From Synaphobranchus kaupii (lineage: Eukaryota > Chordata > Actinopteri > Anguilliformes > Synaphobranchidae), in the NCBI GenBank assembly GCA_029718625.1, contig CM056379.1, forward strand, positions 59,361,626 to 59,425,625: DNA of 64,000 bases, in the 5' to 3' direction. Position numbers and translations under genes: made by a program. Shown here piece after piece: positions 9,818-21,189 of the stretch. Under the pieces are notes generated by a model. That model was not told where the DNA came from. It did no database searches and saw nothing but the letters and a program-made list of their open reading frames with translations. Positions within the stretch are counted from its first letter, which is position 1. Every line of letters starts with the position of its first letter.

Positions 9818-10740
9818 CAAGTTGTATGAATGTTCTGAGGACTTGAGAGGAACTCAACATTATGACATCCAAGTAACACATTGCAATGTTTGTGACTTTT
9901 ATGGGATGTTCCTGGGATGTCCTTTTGTTATCTTGGCGTAACATTCCCCTATATATACACCCCAGAATGTTCCCAAAATAACGTTTTGTAATGACGTGGC
10001 AAGAATGTATGGGGAATGCTAGCAATGTACTCCGGGCTCACAGTAAGGGGACGTTAAATTAAAGTGTTAGATAAACCAAAAGGGAATGTTTCTACTAACA
10101 TTCCGAGAACACTCCCTTAATGTTACATAGAATGTTCCTGTAATGTGAAGGGGAATTTCCACAAACAAGTTGAAGGAATGTTCTGAGGACTTGAGAGGAA
10201 CACAACATTATGACATCCAGGGAACGCATTGCAATGTCTGTGACATTTATGGGATGTTCCTGGAATGTTCTTTAGTTATCTTGGAGTAACATTCCCCTAT
10301 GTATACACCCCAGAATGTTCCCAAAATAACATTTTGTAATGACGTGGCAAGAATGTATGGGGAATGTTAGCAATGTACTCCGGTCTCACAGTAAGGGAAC
10401 ATTAAATCCAAGCATTAGAGAAACTCAAAGGGAACGTTTCGACAAACATTCCTAGAATATTCCACTTATGTTACATAGAATGTCCCTGTAATGTTCATGG
10501 AATGTGAAGAGGAAGTTCCGCAATCAAGTTTTAGGAATGTTCTGAGGACTTGAAGGGAACTCAACATTTCAACATCCAGGGAACGCATTGCAATGTCTGT
10601 GACATTTATGGGATTTTCCTGGAATGTTCTTTTGTGATCTTGGAGTAACATTCCCTTATACACCCCAGAATGTTCCCAATGTAATGTTCTGCAATGACAT
10701 TACAGGGCTGTATAGGGAACATTCTTTAAAGATCCCAAAC
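9818..10740 (+). repeat. 348-359-bp tandem satellite-like repeat, about 2.6 units
   Basis: Units begin at the CAAGTT preceding GAATGTTCTGAGGACTTG, at 9818, 10166 and 10525 (spacings 348 and 359). Each unit repeats the pentamer-like word ATGTTC many times. The third unit is shortened and ends near 10740. The reverse-strand open frames here are produced by the repeat. Confidence 0.8.
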
Positions 10741-10917
10741 GTTCCTCGTTACCTGGGTTATTAGCTAGCCCACACATTTTTGTTCAGGAAGATTAACATG
10801 TTGACATGTTCTGGTGTTAATCTCTGCATATGCTAGTCTGTTTACGGTAAGGTTCGCCGCCGAGAACACCCGCTCGGGACACGGATGTCCCCGGCACACG
10901 CAGATAGCGTCTGGCTA

Positions 10918-11699
10918 AAGCTGGGGACACATTACATGACTTTTCCAATCGTAAGCGACAATGACAATAATGAGTACCACACATTTAACAAATGTCATAT
11001 GCAGATTTTCAGTCTCTTGTGTCGCACACACATAATGACGGCTGTTTTTCAGGAACACAAATCTAAAAGACAGAGAATTTACGCAGACAGATGCAGTTCT
11101 CTCGCATGAACGTGATTTCTCCTAGTAGACCTGCACTTGCGAGAATGTCTTTTTTTCCCGATAATTTGAAACCAAAACAAACACGGAGCCCATACAGCTT
11201 CCAACTTTGTCAGTATTGTTGTGGTAACTTGCAGAGTTGACATTATATAGACAGACACGCTCATGTGTCTGCCAGAAATCGCTCCTAATTTGTAGTATTC
11301 CAAAAAACATATTTATTCGGCTCAGCCATCCGTACATTGGATTTGATGTTTACTTCCGTATTTTTCCACCTCTGCCTTCCTCTGTCGCAAACTCACTTTT
11401 AATTGGCTATTGAAAATTCCTGTAGCGATTTCAGTCTTTAGCCAGTGCAAACCACAGGATTATGCAAAGACTAACCCCGATAAAATCAAGCGTGTCTTAT
11501 AAAATTGTGGCGTTCCCGACTGGGATCGTAGGAGACAAGACTACAGTATTTCACTCCCACACACATAACGATTACAGTTGTGACGTTACAGCGCAACTAG
11601 CCTGTATTAGCCTGGACTGCCCTGGACTACCACAGACTCTGCCCGACCTCAAATCGTTGCCAAATCGGGCTAAAAAATAGTGTAATGTGTCCCCAGCTT
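10918..11699. mobile_element. Non-autonomous DNA transposon (MITE), TA target duplication
   Basis: Perfect 19-bp terminal inverted repeat, AAGCTGGGGACACATTACA, at both ends, with TA on each side (10916-10917 and 11700-11701). The 782-bp element has no transposase. The inner regions keep weaker inverted similarity. A TA duplication suggests mobilisation by a Tc1/mariner-type transposase, but the TIR is not one I recognise. Confidence 0.75.
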
Positions 11700-12059
11700 T
11701 AAGGTAGCCAGTCTTTGGAATCGTAATCTGTTTGGATGCACGTGTGCCTGTATTTTAAAGAATTCAACATGTTGCTTGTGCTGCTACTGTATTTGAGCAC
11801 CCTTTGCACAATTTAAACTGAACTTTGTAATCCCCCTTCTTTGTAAAATTATTCCAAACTGAGCTACGGTTTGTGTGTTTCATTTTGATGTGGATACTGG
11901 CTATAACGTTAGCAACAGTAGAGCAGCTCTCTCGGTCAATCGCCCGCCACCCGTTCTGATCTGCTAACAACCTACTGGGGAAATAGGACAACCGGTTGAC
12001 AACTCCCCCAGTATGTTTAAAATAATGACATCTCCCCCATTATTTAACCCAATAACATC

Positions 12060-12176
12060 AACGACAAAATGTGAATTTTTTATTATTATTATATTATTAT
12101 AATTAACCGATAAGCCGTTAAGCATGTTCGGATATTTTTTTTTTTAACGGCTATCCGGCTAACCATTGACATCCCT
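12060..12176. repeat. AT-rich repeat with hAT-like end
   Basis: TTAT-rich stretch, then AACCGATAAGCCGTTAAG, a poly(T) run and CGGCTATCCGGCTAACC, ending ATTGACATCCCTACT. Ends of this sort are common in fish hAT-type MITEs. It abuts, and appears to interrupt, the gag-like frame on the minus strand that begins at 12177. Confidence 0.3.
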
Positions 12177-12400
12177 ACTTCGGAGCGGGTGCTTGTGGAA
12201 CTGGAGGTGTTGAGGTGACCGTGAGTTGGCGAACATTCTCAGCCAACTCCTGGAACCAGCCCTCTTGAACACGCATTTGGTTAGCTAATACCGCTTGTTG
12301 GTCTAAAATAGCTTGCTGCGGACCCTGGAAAGCCCTAATGGTTTCTTCCTGAGCCGCCATCATCTTATCCTTATGTAAGGGAGTCACTGATCCTTCCATG
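12175..12400 (-). pseudogene. Gag-like retrotransposon fragment (tentative)
   Basis: Reverse-strand open frame from an ATG near 12400. The protein starts MEGSVTPLHKDKMMAAQEE and continues with a Q/E/A-rich helical stretch, then a proline-rich run where the frame ends at the repeat 12060-12176. A short charged N-terminus, coiled-coil-like helix and proline linker resemble the start of a Gypsy-type Gag. The frame is open further upstream to about 12477. Upstream DNA (12480-12720) could be leader and LTR sequence. There is no zinc knuckle or capsid core, so the call rests on composition and context only. Confidence 0.35.
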
Positions 12401-12741
12401 TTGGCTTGTGTGTACTGTACGGGGGGTCGGGTAGGAAGATCAGATGCGACCAGAAAAGGATAAGAGAAATTACCCACGCAAGTGAGTAATCACTAGAAAA
12501 GAAAAATATAAAGAAAGACGGGACAAAAACTCCCAAACAAACAAAATGAAATGTCCTTTATAAAACAGGACGATAATCTAAACTCGAGTAGAGAGATACA
12601 CTGAGAGAGAAAATAATCTCGTAAAGTACTGAAAACAGAAATAACCCCAATAGTTCTGGCTTGAATAACTAGCAGATGCAAAAATAAAGGGAGAATAATC
12701 CTAGTGTGGCATGCAAAGGCTATGCCACCAAATATAAAAAA

Positions 12742-12919
12742 TTTAAAGGCACAGTCAACTTAGTGTATGTAAACTTCTGACCCACTGGTGTCATGCACAA
12801 AGTAGATGTCCTAACTGACTTGCCAACACTATAGTTTGCTAACATGAAATCTGTGGAGTGGTTAAAAATGAGTTTTAATGACTTCAACCTAAGTGTATGT
12901 AAACTTCCGACTTCAACTG
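12742..12919 (-). mobile_element. Tc1-like element, left-end fragment
   Basis: Reverse complement of the left end of the Tc1 element at 20947: CAGTTGAAGTCGGAAGTTT at the outer end, the second IR/DR direct repeat with CAGAAGTTTACATACAC, and ACTGTGCCTTTAA at the inner end. About 65 bases between the two direct repeats are missing. TA follows at 12920. No transposase remains. Confidence 0.85.
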
Positions 12920-12921
12920 TA

Positions 12922-15810
12922 TATATATTTTATAGAGTCTATTATATATTTCCTGTCTGGCCCCCCATTATATATATTATCACTACAAGGATTTTAAATT
13001 TGATTACATTTTCTGCGGCATGCAAATTATATTTTTTATGATATGCTGGACTATAGTAAACTGAGTCTCCAGGTAAGCTGTATTGACACACCTCCACTGA
13101 TTAAATTAAATGGGTAGTCTTCTAGAAAACATACATGGAATATGTGAGAGAAGAGGGTTTGTCGCTGGAAAGTAAAAAAAATCCATTCTGGTTATTTCCC
13201 CTGATGGCAACAGTGAAACAGATAGTAATTCACTTACTTGCATTAAGGCAAACCTTTTGCTGACATAATTAAGATGCACAAAAGGATTTACCTTGTGCGA
13301 CAGCAATTGTTGTCTCTGGTTTCAAACAACCCTTTTCTTTTCCTTCTGTCTTTGTGAGTCTCTAATGGATTTAAATAGCAGAATGAGCTTTTTTGATATC
13401 ATAATCAAGGCTCTTGTTTCATTTAAATGGTCCATATGAATTATGTTGAAAAGTACATTTCCTGTTTGAAAAAGACACTTCACCATTACCACAATCCAGT
13501 CCATGTGCCCTCAGTATTCAGTTTAAGTCATACTTTTTCATAATAATTACCTGTTGTTCTTCACCTGCTATTTTCTTTCAATGGAAGCCTGCTGCTCGTG
13601 AGTTGGGCAGGGGTTTAGGGGGATTTGCTGATTCTGGTTAATGTTAAACGTTAGAAAATTAATAAAATTACTTTCACTCGATATCTCTTTAAACTGCCAA
13701 AAATAATAAAATGAATGCCATTGTTTGTAAACACTAGTCATTTGGAGGCTGTATGTGCATTTACACCCATTTTCATGATGATATAGTGCATCTTCTTTTT
13801 ACTAGAGGACTGCTAACAAGTGGATGGAAGTGCTTCATCATCAGAAACTGGGAAAGAGGGCCGTTTTAAACCATGGTATCAAACTGATGCATGATTCACT
13901 GTCAAAGCTACTAGTGTACAGTGATTGATTACTGAGCAAGCTGTAAACATGTTTTGTTTAGCTGAAGATAAAATTATGTTAGATAATCTATCACTGTACA
14001 GTGTACACTGTACCTTTAAGGGTGAAACGCATATCACCTCAACGCAATGCATTTTTATAACAAAGTCCTCAGTGAGGTGTGTGGTGCAGGCTGCTGTGCA
14101 GCCGACTCTAAAGCTGTAAGCAAATCCCCCTGCACGGATGTGGGTTGGATCCTCTGCCATGGCACGTTATGTGCTGTGATCCCTTCCCTGTCTGTTATCC
14201 TTTCTGCTTTTCTTCCTAGTTTCAGGATGGATTGGTAGGGTGGAACATTCCCATACATACTAAGAACTTAATCCCTTACAGCTGGAAATCTGGATGGCTT
14301 ATAATAAAAAATGTAATAAAAAGATTTTCTCAGTAGTATTATGAAAATGTGTTATCCTGTAAAAATTTGAATTATGCCATGCTTACATTCAACAGACAGC
14401 TTTGTGAAGTGATTACATTAATTTAACTTAAATATTCAGAAAATGGTTTGTCCTTAAAGTGGGATGCATTATTTTTGTGGTGGTCGGGGAATGGCTTTCC
14501 AACTATCCACTGACCATATTTCTTTCTGACCATCTTACATTTGAAATTTAAGGAACATAATATGATTTGAGAACTCGCTGGAGCCTTGTGGGACAATTTA
14601 CAATTTAACTGGCTTAAAACTACATTTTGCAATGTTTCACCTTTTGATTTTTTAAATATATTTTTTGTCACTATATCTTCTTGGGAGTTTATTGTGTTGT
14701 CAACTGTTATCAACAGCAAGTTCTGAAATCATTTGTTGCAGCCTCAGCCTTTTGTCTTGAAACTGGCAAGGCTGCTTATTACATATTAATCAACAATGTC
14801 TGAATAAGATAAGAGTAGACTCCCTGGTAACAAATAATAGCATTACTTTATGGGAAGCAGTGATATTGTTTAAATAATTTGCGCACTCAGCGTCATCCAG
14901 TCTAAAAACCAGACTAAATTTTGAATGAAAGAAGTTCTGCCATGTGTGTAATAATGAGTCAGTTACTGTGTCTTGACAGGATAGATTTACTAAAGTGAGT
15001 CACCCTGGTTCAATGATACAGCTGCTTTTATGGGTTTGTGATTTCGTTGCTTATCCTGAAGGAGCACAGCTAAAATGGTGTTAAATGTACACCAGCAATG
15101 TTAGATTTACACTGCCACTTTTGCTGTGAGGCCTTGTTTAATTTGATGCCTATAGGTTCTCTCCATATGGAGGTGTGAATGCTGAGTTGACCCACTCCAT
15201 GCACCTGGAGATGGATATGAAATAGTATGGTGAATATATTGAGGGTCATAATGTGATTTTCACTGCCACGGACCTTTGCATTTATTGGTTTGCACCATGT
15301 GACTATCACGAAAAAGGGAACAGATTAAGAAAGAACACTGAACATAAATGTATAGCACTACAGTATTGATCCAATCAAACAAACCACGACCCAATAGTAT
15401 TTGCTATTTATGGAATGATGGAAAAAATGTACAAGACAAAAACACGTGGAAACGAGTGAAAACAATGTCAATGAGAAAGAGAAACCTTGTGCTTTCTGAA
15501 CAGGCGTTGGACAACTAAATTTGAGAAAATGAACTACAACAGAGCAGTCTCAGATATGGAACACAATAGCACATAATATCAGCGCTGTAGGTCAGGATAA
15601 AACGTAAAGAAAAGATGGAATGATCTTAAAAGGAGAACCAAAGAAAAATGGAATGGAGTTCCTCCAATTGAGCAGAGACTCCAACAAAGTATTGTCCAAC
15701 AAAATATTCAACCAGAGAAAGTAGTTGGAGTGTATGGTATTGACACCACTGGGTCACACACTGAAGGTAGGCTAATTAATTACACCATGTTATAAATATG
15801 GGGGTATTAT
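12922..15810. other. AT-rich intergenic DNA, nothing recognised
   Basis: Short open frames on both strands lack recognisable domains, splice context or supporting neighbours. I see no transposon termini with clear target duplications. Confidence 0.5.
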
Positions 15811-15824
15811 TGTCTCAAAAATAA

Positions 15825-16022
15825 ATAAATGTAACTTATCCACAAATAAATGCAATTGATCCACAAATGAATGCAACTGATTCACAAATAAATGCAGCTG
15901 ATCTACAAATAAATTAAACAGATCCACAAATAAATAGAACTGATTCGCAAATAAATGCAGGTGATCCACAAATAAATTTGACTGATCCGCAAATAAATGT
16001 GACTGATTCACAAATATGTGAA
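15825..16022. repeat. 21-bp minisatellite, about nine units
   Basis: Consensus CACAAATAAATGCAACTGATC, repeated with point changes. Because the unit is a multiple of three, the minus strand stays open and reads as a seven-residue repeat (QLHLFVD-like). That frame has no other sign of being a gene. Confidence 0.85.
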
Positions 16023-17099
16023 TCAAATCAAAACTGACTGCATTTTATTGCTGCATAACCTTGCTGAGCCTAGACCTGACCAATTGAAGCAACCCCAGAT
16101 CATAACACTGCCTCCAGAGTTTTGTACAGTGGACACTATGCATGACGGGTGCAATGGCGACTTTTTTTTTTGGCCACACTGTAAAAAAGAATCTTGTAAA
16201 AAACCAGTAAAAGGTCTGGCAGCAGAGTTGCCAGTAGACTACCATAAAATAACAGAACATTGCTGTAAATTGCTGTAAATGAAATGAGGAAAACCCTAAA
16301 AATTACAGTAAATTTTCATTAATTTAAAAAAAGCTTTTACCCTTCTAGTACATGATTCAACTGTCAATCTAATATTTTTAACTGCTCTTTCACATACAAA
16401 AAAACACATTTTAACATTCAAAAATCTTATTATAACCAGTTTTGTATGTGAAATAACAGTTGTATACATGATTCAACTGTTAATCTAATGACATTAACTG
16501 ACTTACAAAACCCACATTTTAACATTCATAAATAGTATAATAATCTGTTTCATGTGTGAAATAACGTTCCGTTTTCAGTAGATTATCAGTTGAATCATGT
16601 ATTTCAATGGAAAATGCCTTTGTTTGAATAAGAGGAAATAGCTGCAATTTTAGGGTTTTCCACTGTACTTACATTTACAGCAATGTTCTGTTATTCTACG
16701 GTAGTCTACTGGCAACTCTGCTGCCAGACGTTTTACCATTTCTTTACAGTTTTTTTTTTTTACAGCAATGTTCTGTTATTTTATGGTAGTCTACTGGCAA
16801 CTCTGCTGCCAGACTTTTTACTGTTTTTTTGACAGTTTCTGTTTTACAGCAATGTTAAGTTATTTTATGGTAATTTCCAATCAATTGCAAACTCAGCCTG
16901 ACCACACCATTTTCAGCGTTCGTCAGACTACTATCAAGCATATTGCAAAAACGAAGGAATAGTTTGAATTCCTCCCTATGTCTTAAATTGCAAACCATTT
17001 GTGAACAATTTGAGAAAAAATCACAAAGAAGTGATCTTGTATTCACTGATGACATTTGTATTCAGTTTTGGAAAACAGTGCTAAGGATTTGCTATTAGT

Positions 17100-17310
17100 G
17101 AACTAAGAGACAATGATTAAGAGTTCTGCAAATGAGTTGATGAGCACAGTTGTTGTAGTTTAGATGTCGAAGCTCTGATGAAGATCCACACAGATAGAAA
17201 CATTGTCTTGCACAATAAAGGTGTGTAAATGTGTCCAGGCTTCCTTCTATATGCGCTTCTCAGGCCAGCACCTAACGGACGGGATGTGCATATGATTATT
17301 GCTATTCTTA
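17100..17310 (+). repeat. Degenerate Penelope-like element 3' end
   Basis: GCTCTGATGAAGATCC...GAAACATTGTC...ACAATAAAGG resembles the 3' pseudo-LTR of Penelope-like elements, in which a minimal hammerhead ribozyme core (CTGATGA...GAAAC) precedes the A-rich end. CTGATGA is at 17175-17181 and GAAAC at 17197-17201. The stem between them is weak (ATC/GAT). No RT sequence is attached. Confidence 0.45.
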
Positions 17311-17589
17311 GTCTTTGACCACAGTTTCAAAAAATGCTCTCAAGCAATTGAGAAAAATGTAAATGGCTCCAAACTTTTGATTTGATACAGTGTAAACAAA
17401 AGAATAACTTTTGATTTTGTCAGCTTAATTCAAGAGATTTGTATGGATGTATTTTTTAAATTCTTTGAAGGCGGTAAATGCTTTTGTTGAATGTATTTGC
17501 ATTTTTGAAATTTTAGATTTTGCCAATGTATTTGCTTTCTGCAAAGTGCAACAGCTTTGTGTTTTAAAAGAACTGTTTTAAAAGAAGAA

Positions 17590-19260
17590 CTGTCAATGGC
17601 CTTTTCCTTGTAAAACTACAAACATGATAGGCTTATTTAAATAAGAATAATAAGCTTCAATTAACAACTGTCTTTTTACAAATAATAACCTGGCCATTTA
17701 AATAGGAATAATAACCTTCCATTAACAGACATATTGTGACGCTTTCCATTCCCATCCCTGCTGTGCTCCTTGTTTTACCTTTTCCCTCATGTGTCGTGTT
17801 ATATTTTGATGTTTCCTGTTTGTTTCCCTCGTGCTGCAGGCTGGGCGTGGGTTTCCCTCTTTGTGTCACTCATTTCCCTTGCATTGTCTCCGCCTATCTC
17901 ATTCCTTTCCCCGCTTGCATTCCTCACGCTCTCTGCTCTGTTAATCACTCACGCATACATTCTCACGCTGCACGCAATTAGTGCTCATTAACTCTCCTAT
18001 ATATTCTCCCGGTGTTCTTTGTCTTGTGCCAGTTTGTTAAGTCTCGTTGTTGAATTAACTCCTGTCTTGTCTCGCTTCGTGTCTTGAAATCTAGCCTTGT
18101 CTTGCCTTGCTTTTGCTGCCTCAAGTCTTGCCTAGCTCAGCGTATTACGCTGCCTGTTTTGTTCTGCCTTGCTGTCATTAATGCCTTGTTCTGCTTTGCA
18201 TGTCCGCCAGCCTGCAGCTGTCCTAGCCCACTCCACGCAGCCCCTGTCTCCCGCATCCCGCATCCCGCTCCTCATCTGCTACACCAGCCCAGGATTCTGC
18301 CACCATCCAGCCCCTTGCCTACTCCCACTCCCACTCCCGTTCACCTGCTAACGCCATTCCAGGATCCAGTCCCAGCATTAATATTCTCCCTTTACTTCTG
18401 GAGTTGTGGACGAAGTAATAAATTATTGAAATTCCTTTCTGTGAGTCTGTGAGTCCAGTCCCTTCACAGAATCTTAACACATATTTAGTCTTTTTAAATG
18501 TATATAATGTAAAACTAAGTAACCTTTCAACATTTAAATAAGAGTAATAACCTTCAATTAACAGCTAAATTCTATCTTTTTACTTATATTTAATATAAAA
18601 CAGTAACCTGCTCATTTAAAAAGGAATAATAACCTTCCATTAACAGACATACTTTGTCTTAAAACATGTACAGTATATCATTTAAAACTAAGTAACCTTT
18701 GAACATTTAAATAATAACCTTCACTTAACAGTCATTTTCTATGTTTTTACATGAATCTGTTATGTAAAATTACAAGTATGACCATTTAAGAATAATAACC
18801 TTCAATTAACAGCTATAATCTGTCTTTTTACATCTATATCAAGAAAAACTAAGTAACTTTTCACCATTTAAATAACAATAATAACCTTCGATAAACAGCC
18901 ATAGTCTGTCTCTTTACGTGAATCTGTTATGTAAAACTACACATATGACCATTTAATTAAGAATATTAACCTCCCATAAACATATAGTTTGTCTTTTTAC
19001 ATGCATATCATGTAAAACTAAGTAACCTTTGAACATTTAAATAAGAAAAATAACCTTTGATTAACAGTCATTGTCTGTCTTTTTACATGTGTATGACTGT
19101 TTCTCATTTGTTGACAAAATCAAATTATTAAATGGTATTTCCCCATAAAACTACAAGTAAGACCATTTAAATAAAAACAATAACCTTCAATTAACATAGT
19201 CTATTTTTATATTTATGGATTATTTCCGTTATTTTAAAAATAGATCCTTTATATAAGGCA
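17590..19260. repeat. Tandem array of divergent 75-90-bp units
   Basis: Repeated pattern: CATTTAAATAAGAATAATAA, then CCTTCAATTAACAG, a TCTGTCTTTTTACAT segment, and ATGTAAAACTAAGTAACC. About a dozen units can be followed; they vary in length and spacing. The array is interrupted by a solo LTR at 17735-18479, with repeat units on both sides. Confidence 0.75.
17735..18479 (+). repeat. Solo LTR, Ty3/Gypsy-type, 5-bp target duplication
   Basis: 745 bp beginning TGTGACGCTTTCC and ending CAGAATCTTAACA, flanked by CATAT on both sides (17730-17734 and 18480-18484). An AATAAA lies at 18417-18422. The layout (pyrimidine-rich body, CTGCAGGCTGGGCG, ending GTCC...TAACA) parallels the LTRs at 246 and 42577. 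No internal region is left, as after recombination between two LTRs. Confidence 0.85.
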
Positions 19261-19339
19261 TATTACTGTAATCTTACATGCATTTTGCCATTTTCTGAGA
19301 AAACAGTAGATTGTGTGTTATTTTTTTTTTTTACAGTGC

Positions 19340-20946
19340 AGGCAGTGTATCTCCCACACAAACAAGTAAAAGCCTGGTATTGCTCAGAACTCATTTTGAA
19401 GTTGAGCATGTGTTGATTAAATGTCATTAATGGAAACATGTCTGTCATTTTTACAAGGAATTAATTTTTATTTGGTGCACAAATAATGGTGCAGGAAGAA
19501 TTATAACTTGAATAAGGAAACACTTTGCCACAACCAGATTAGACTGAATGACCAGAAAATGGCCCATTCAATATTTCTTGGAATAATTTCTGAATTCATG
19601 GAATTTGACCATTGAACCAAACCTGCCTACTTAAATTATAGCAGCAAAAAATTACAGGTGGCAGGTTCAATGTAATTATAGTCAGTAAGCAATTCTAGTA
19701 TCAAATAACTTAGACTGTAAAGACAAATAATTATTGTCTCTGTTGACCTATAGAAGGATACCCTTGTATAGAATAGCTGCTCACTTGCATGCCTAACATG
19801 TTAGCAGTGTCTTCCTCTTGCAACTGCAACAGCTGCCCCAGTCACTGGCAATTTTACACGTTGCAAATAGACATTCTATGTTAGTGAATGGTCATTTGCA
19901 ATCATCTTTGTGAATCGGACACACCCTGTATCGAGCCACATTTGCATAAAGAGTAGTCATTGTGGTGCTGATAATTATGTGGAGAACATATTTTAAATAT
20001 GCATGACCCAGACAGTGCACAGTCTTGCTATTTTGGTGGTAGTAAAGTTAGATGTGTGTTCCACCCCCTGCGGGTGCTTTCTGAAACATGCTTAACTTTT
20101 TGGCTCTAGTGGCAGTTTAACAGGCGCAAAATCATTGTAGTTCTTTTGTGGATTCCCCCCGGAATGTTTATCATAGTGCCGAACATCACAGAAATTACAT
20201 CCTCTAGAATGACAGAAGGGCTTTGACAGAGCTAAATCCCATACTGGTGATGAATCAAGATTTTATCCATCCTACTTTTGATAAGATGATTTTCCTGATG
20301 GGACTTCAAGGGCAGACATCAGAGAGGAATTGTGGTCCTCTGGGGCCAGGGCAGAAATCCCATAACAGTACCCAGAATCCTGTCATTCACAGACCCACCC
20401 TGTCAACACTGCAGCAGGGGCCCAGCTGGTCACCACAATGAACTGACCTGCTCCCTGTGTCTGTGGGTGAGGAGAGGTTTTTCAGAAGTCTGGGCCCCCA
20501 GGGGAAGAAACAAAAATATCTGATTCCCCCCCAACCCCCACCCCCCACCTGTGGCTCTGCAAAAACCAGCCTGGCATATCAAAAATCGTCCTCAGAAGTT
20601 CTTTTCTCTAGATAGATTTTCGGTGCAAGTTTAGTTTAACAGTCTCTAACTCACTGACAGAAAAAAGTTCCCCAGAAGTGGTCTTGCAATGGCACGTCGG
20701 AGGTCACATGATGCACACTGAAACGGAATCTACATGAAATAGATCATTAAGATGTTTTGGATTACCTCTCCCAAAACACAAACAATACTTGTGAAATAAT
20801 GGCAAACAAAAGTGGGTGTTGTTTTTCATAATATGCTGCACGTTGCAGTTTAGAAACATTAAGTTTCTGCAGGTGGACCACAATGACATGAGTAATAGAT
20901 TACATACAATAGGATTCTTTGCATCCAGTGGGTGAATATTATTATA
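19340..20946. other. Intergenic DNA, nothing recognised
   Basis: No coding frame with a recognisable domain. There is a short C-rich run at about 20525-20550. Confidence 0.5.
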
Positions 20947-21189
20947 CAGTTGAAGTCGGAAGTTTACATACACTTTGGTTGAAGTCATGAAAACTCATTT
21001 TTAACCACTCCACAGATTTCATGTTAGCAAACTATAGTGTTGGCAAGTCAGTTAGGACATCTACTTTGTGCATGACACAAGTAATTTTTCCAACAATTGT
21101 TTACAGACAGATTATTTCACTTTTAATTCACTATATCGCAATTCCAGTGTCAGAAGTTTACATATACTAAGTTGACTGTGCTTTTAAAC

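Larger units (their letters stand above)
16177..19338. mobile_element. Possible composite DNA element with CACTGTAAAAAA ends
   Basis: Left end CACTGTAAAAAA at 16177; right end TTTTTTACAGTG ending 19338. Inside, 16195-16270 reappears inverted and duplicated at about 16670-16720 and 16760-16815 (GTCTGGCAGCAGAGTTGCC against GGCAACTCTGCTGCCAGAC). An 80-bp-period array follows from 17590. Target duplications are not clear, so the two ends could belong to different elements of one family. A further CACTGTAAAAAA end lies at about 31955. Confidence 0.35.

Noticed and set aside
11020..11340. Overlapping minus-strand frames 11079-11337 as genes
   Set aside because: They lie inside the TA-flanked MITE, show no domain and overlap each other in different frames.
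13980..14015. CACTGTACAGTGTACACTGTACC as a transposon end
   Set aside because: A short local palindrome with no partner end and no target duplication.
15790..16026. Small secreted or coiled-coil protein on the minus strand
   Set aside because: The frame is open only because the minisatellite unit is 21 bp. It has no start context or neighbours.
20223..20441. Host exon at 20223-20523
   Set aside because: No recognisable domain, no clear splice signals and no continuing exon nearby.
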